Below, piece after piece: positions 59,956 to 61,356 of a DNA stretch of 61,356 nucleotides. The position numbers and the translations under genes are program-made. This stretch comes from JBDTVS01 sp040007095. Its GTDB lineage: Bacteria; Acidobacteriota; Vicinamibacteria; Vicinamibacterales; CAVVIG01. The notes under the pieces are model-generated. The model was not told the origin of the DNA. It worked only from the letters and a program-made list of their open reading frames with translations, and did not search any database. Where the stretch lies: contig JBDTVS010000034.1 in NCBI GenBank assembly GCA_040007095.1, forward strand, positions 1-61,356, in the 5' to 3' direction. Positions within the stretch are counted from its first letter, which is position 1. Each line of letters begins with the position of its first letter.

Positions 59956-61227
59956 CTATTCCACGATCGCCTGCATGATCGCGTTCTCGAAGTCGCGGTC
60001 GGTGTCGCGATTGGACGTCTGGACCATCAGCAGACCGACCATCTTCTCCTTGGGATCGACCCAGAAGTGCGTGCCGAATGCGCCGTCCCATCCAAAGCTG
60101 CCCGGCGAGACGCGCATGGCCGCCGCAATCGGATCCGAAATCACCTGCACCGAAAGTCCCCAGCTGCGCCCGGCAGGCCGGCCCGGGAATGAGTCCTTCA
60201 CATGGATCGACGACATCAACTCGACCGTGGTCGGGCTGAGCAACCGCTTCCCGTTCAACTGGCCGCCGTTGACCAGCATCTGTCCGAACTGCAGATAGTC
60301 TTCAGCGGTGCTCATCAGGCCGCCGCCGCCCGAAAAGTATTTGTTCGGCGTCACGCGTTGATCGGGCGCCTTCGTCAATCCCTCCGGCGTCCGCTGGTAG
60401 ATGGTCGCGACCCGCGGCAGTCGATCGTCTGGAGGATAGAAGAACGTGTCTTTCATCCCGAGCGGGTCGAAGATGCGCTGCCGGAGAAACGCGTCGAAGG
60501 TCTGACCCGAGATCACTTCCACGACGCGTCCCAGTGTGTCGAAGCCGGCGCCGGGGCTGTAGGTCCAGCGTGAGCCGGGCTGGAAGGCCAGCGGCACCGC
60601 GGCGAGGCGCGGGATGTAGTCGGCCAGCGTGTCGGTGGGCTTGCGGGGCATCTTCGCCGCTTCCGTCGCGCTGATGCCGCCGCTGACCAGACCCGACGTG
60701 TGCGTCAACAGGTCCCTGATCGTGATCTCTCGAGCGGCCGGCACTCTGTAGAACTTGGGCTCAGCGCCTCGTCCGGCCGCCGGGCCCTGCCCCGGACCTG
60801 CCTCCATCGGTACGGCGACGGTGAGCGTCTTGAGCTCGGGGATGTACTTCGAGACCGGATCGGTCAAGCGCAGCTTCCCCTCCTCCATCAGCATCAGAAT
60901 CGCGACGCCGGCAATCGGCTTGGTCATCGAGGCGAGGTGGAAGATGGTGTCGGTGGACATCGGCTTCTTCGACGCAAGGTCCATCACGCCTTGAGCCTCC
61001 AGGTGAGCGAGACGGCCTTTGCGGCCGACCAGGGTCACGGCGCCGGCGATGTCTCCGGCATCGATATGGTGCTGGATCGCGGTGTGGATCCTCGTCAGGC
61101 GCTCGGACGAGAGCCCGACCTCCTCCGGCTTCGCTTTCGACGAGGCCGCGGTCAGCGGGAAGACGAGGAGCGCGAGCAAAGAAACAGCCCCGGCCGATTT
61201 CAACAGGAAACGTGTGCGGTTCTGCAT
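59956..61227 (-). CDS. Serine hydrolase, beta-lactamase class C fold
   Basis: The protein has 423 residues from ATG 61227, with GGGAGG upstream. A signal peptide ends FPLTAASS. The SxxK motif is Ser100-Met-Thr-Lys103 (HLASMTKPIAG), the second motif is a Tyr in RWTYSPGAGFDTLG, where the usual Y-x-N becomes Y-S-P, and the third motif HTSG-like element is replaced by HFWVDPKEKMVG. This is typical of EstB-like esterases and D-aminopeptidase-like proteins rather than true beta-lactamases. It is exported, probably to the periplasm. The reaction is unknown. It lies beside the last MITE-like copy. Confidence 0.88.
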   Translation of the reverse strand: MQNRTRFLLKSAGAVSLLALLVFPLTAASSKAKPEEVGLSSERLTRIHTAIQHHIDAGDIAGAVTLVGRKGRLAHLEAQGVMDLASKKPMSTDTIFHLASMTKPIAGVAILMLMEEGKLRLTDPVSKYIPELKTLTVAVPMEAGPGQGPAAGRGAEPKFYRVPAAREITIRDLLTHTSGLVSGGISATEAAKMPRKPTDTLADYIPRLAAVPLAFQPGSRWTYSPGAGFDTLGRVVEVISGQTFDAFLRQRIFDPLGMKDTFFYPPDDRLPRVATIYQRTPEGLTKAPDQRVTPNKYFSGGGGLMSTAEDYLQFGQMLVNGGQLNGKRLLSPTTVELMSSIHVKDSFPGRPAGRSWGLSVQVISDPIAAAMRVSPGSFGWDGAFGTHFWVDPKEKMVGLLMVQTSNRDTDRDFENAIMQAIVE

Positions 61228-61330
61228 GAAGTGCCTCCCCGGGCGCAAGCAAAGCGGCCGGTAATGCCGTGGTTCGGCAGCAATCCTACATCGACTCGAC
61301 GCGCGTCTTTCATGATTGATGCGCCACAGG

Positions 61331-61356
61331 CAGCCCGTGGTGAAAGTCTGGCTGCA
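61331..61356 (-). repeat. MITE-like dispersed palindromic element, copy 4, cut by the window end
   Basis: CAGCCCGTGGTGAAAGTCTG followed by GCTGCA matches the left end of copy 1. Only the first 26 bp are visible. Confidence 0.65.

Overview
The window is GC-rich chromosomal DNA, densely coding on both strands. Its gene set fits the Acidobacteriota, probably a Vicinamibacteria-like lineage. This is inferred from family content, not from a marker gene: a tricorn-type S41 protease, a DUF5117-type zinc protease, two PQQ/cytochrome c dehydrogenases, a PEP-CTERM protein, several exported MBL-fold proteins, and an expanded family of exported proteins of unknown function. I saw no rRNA, tRNA, CRISPR array, transposase, integrase or phage gene.

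Layout. 1-4.3 kb: peptide ABC transporter (binding protein and two permeases, leftward). 4.7-11.5 kb: small HTH protein with a strong terminator, then a subtilase followed closely by a sigma-54 activator, a PEP-CTERM protein and a small exported protein. 11.8-14.2 kb: two divergent citrate-synthase-like genes, one with an N-terminal HTH, separated by a short AT-rich region holding an 18-bp perfect palindrome. 14.4-18.3 kb: DinB protein and a tricorn-like protease. 18.6-21.9 kb: PadR-controlled ABC exporter operon. 21.9-26.6 kb: small kinase, EamA permease, YfiM-like and DUF421 proteins, RsgA, and two tiny cysteine proteins. 26.9-34.1 kb: bicupin, matrixin, two MBL-fold proteins, PQQ/cytochrome c dehydrogenase and GlcG. 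34.4-38.5 kb: acyl-CoA ligase, decayed Dam methylase, Nramp transporter, universal stress protein. 38.8-48.2 kb: two paralogous exported proteins, Kdo-hydroxylase-like protein, P450, DUF2278, MBL-fold and radical SAM proteins. 48.6-61.2 kb: PVA-dehydrogenase-like PQQ protein, exported protein, RNase HI with an extra C-terminal domain, cytochrome c, PhoD phosphatase, MBL-fold protein beside a monooxygenase remnant, zinc protease and serine hydrolase.

The most unusual feature is the intergenic space. It carries several families of dispersed palindromic repeats: (a) a MITE-like element of about 165 bp with inverted ends, in four copies, the last cut by the window edge; (b) palindromes built from reiterated CACCGAG-like words; (c) look-alike families built from CACGAAA and CACAAAG words; (d) an element with CTAGCAGG ends. 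They have the same design but different sequences, and they sit at gene ends and in promoters. A second pattern is a set of genes with a TANNNT box 6-7 nt before the start codon, which suggests leaderless mRNAs.

Functionally the window reads as a soil or aquatic heterotroph that invests in secreted proteolysis and in periplasmic oxidation of alcohols or polymers (PQQ, cytochrome c), with peptide uptake and envelope maintenance.
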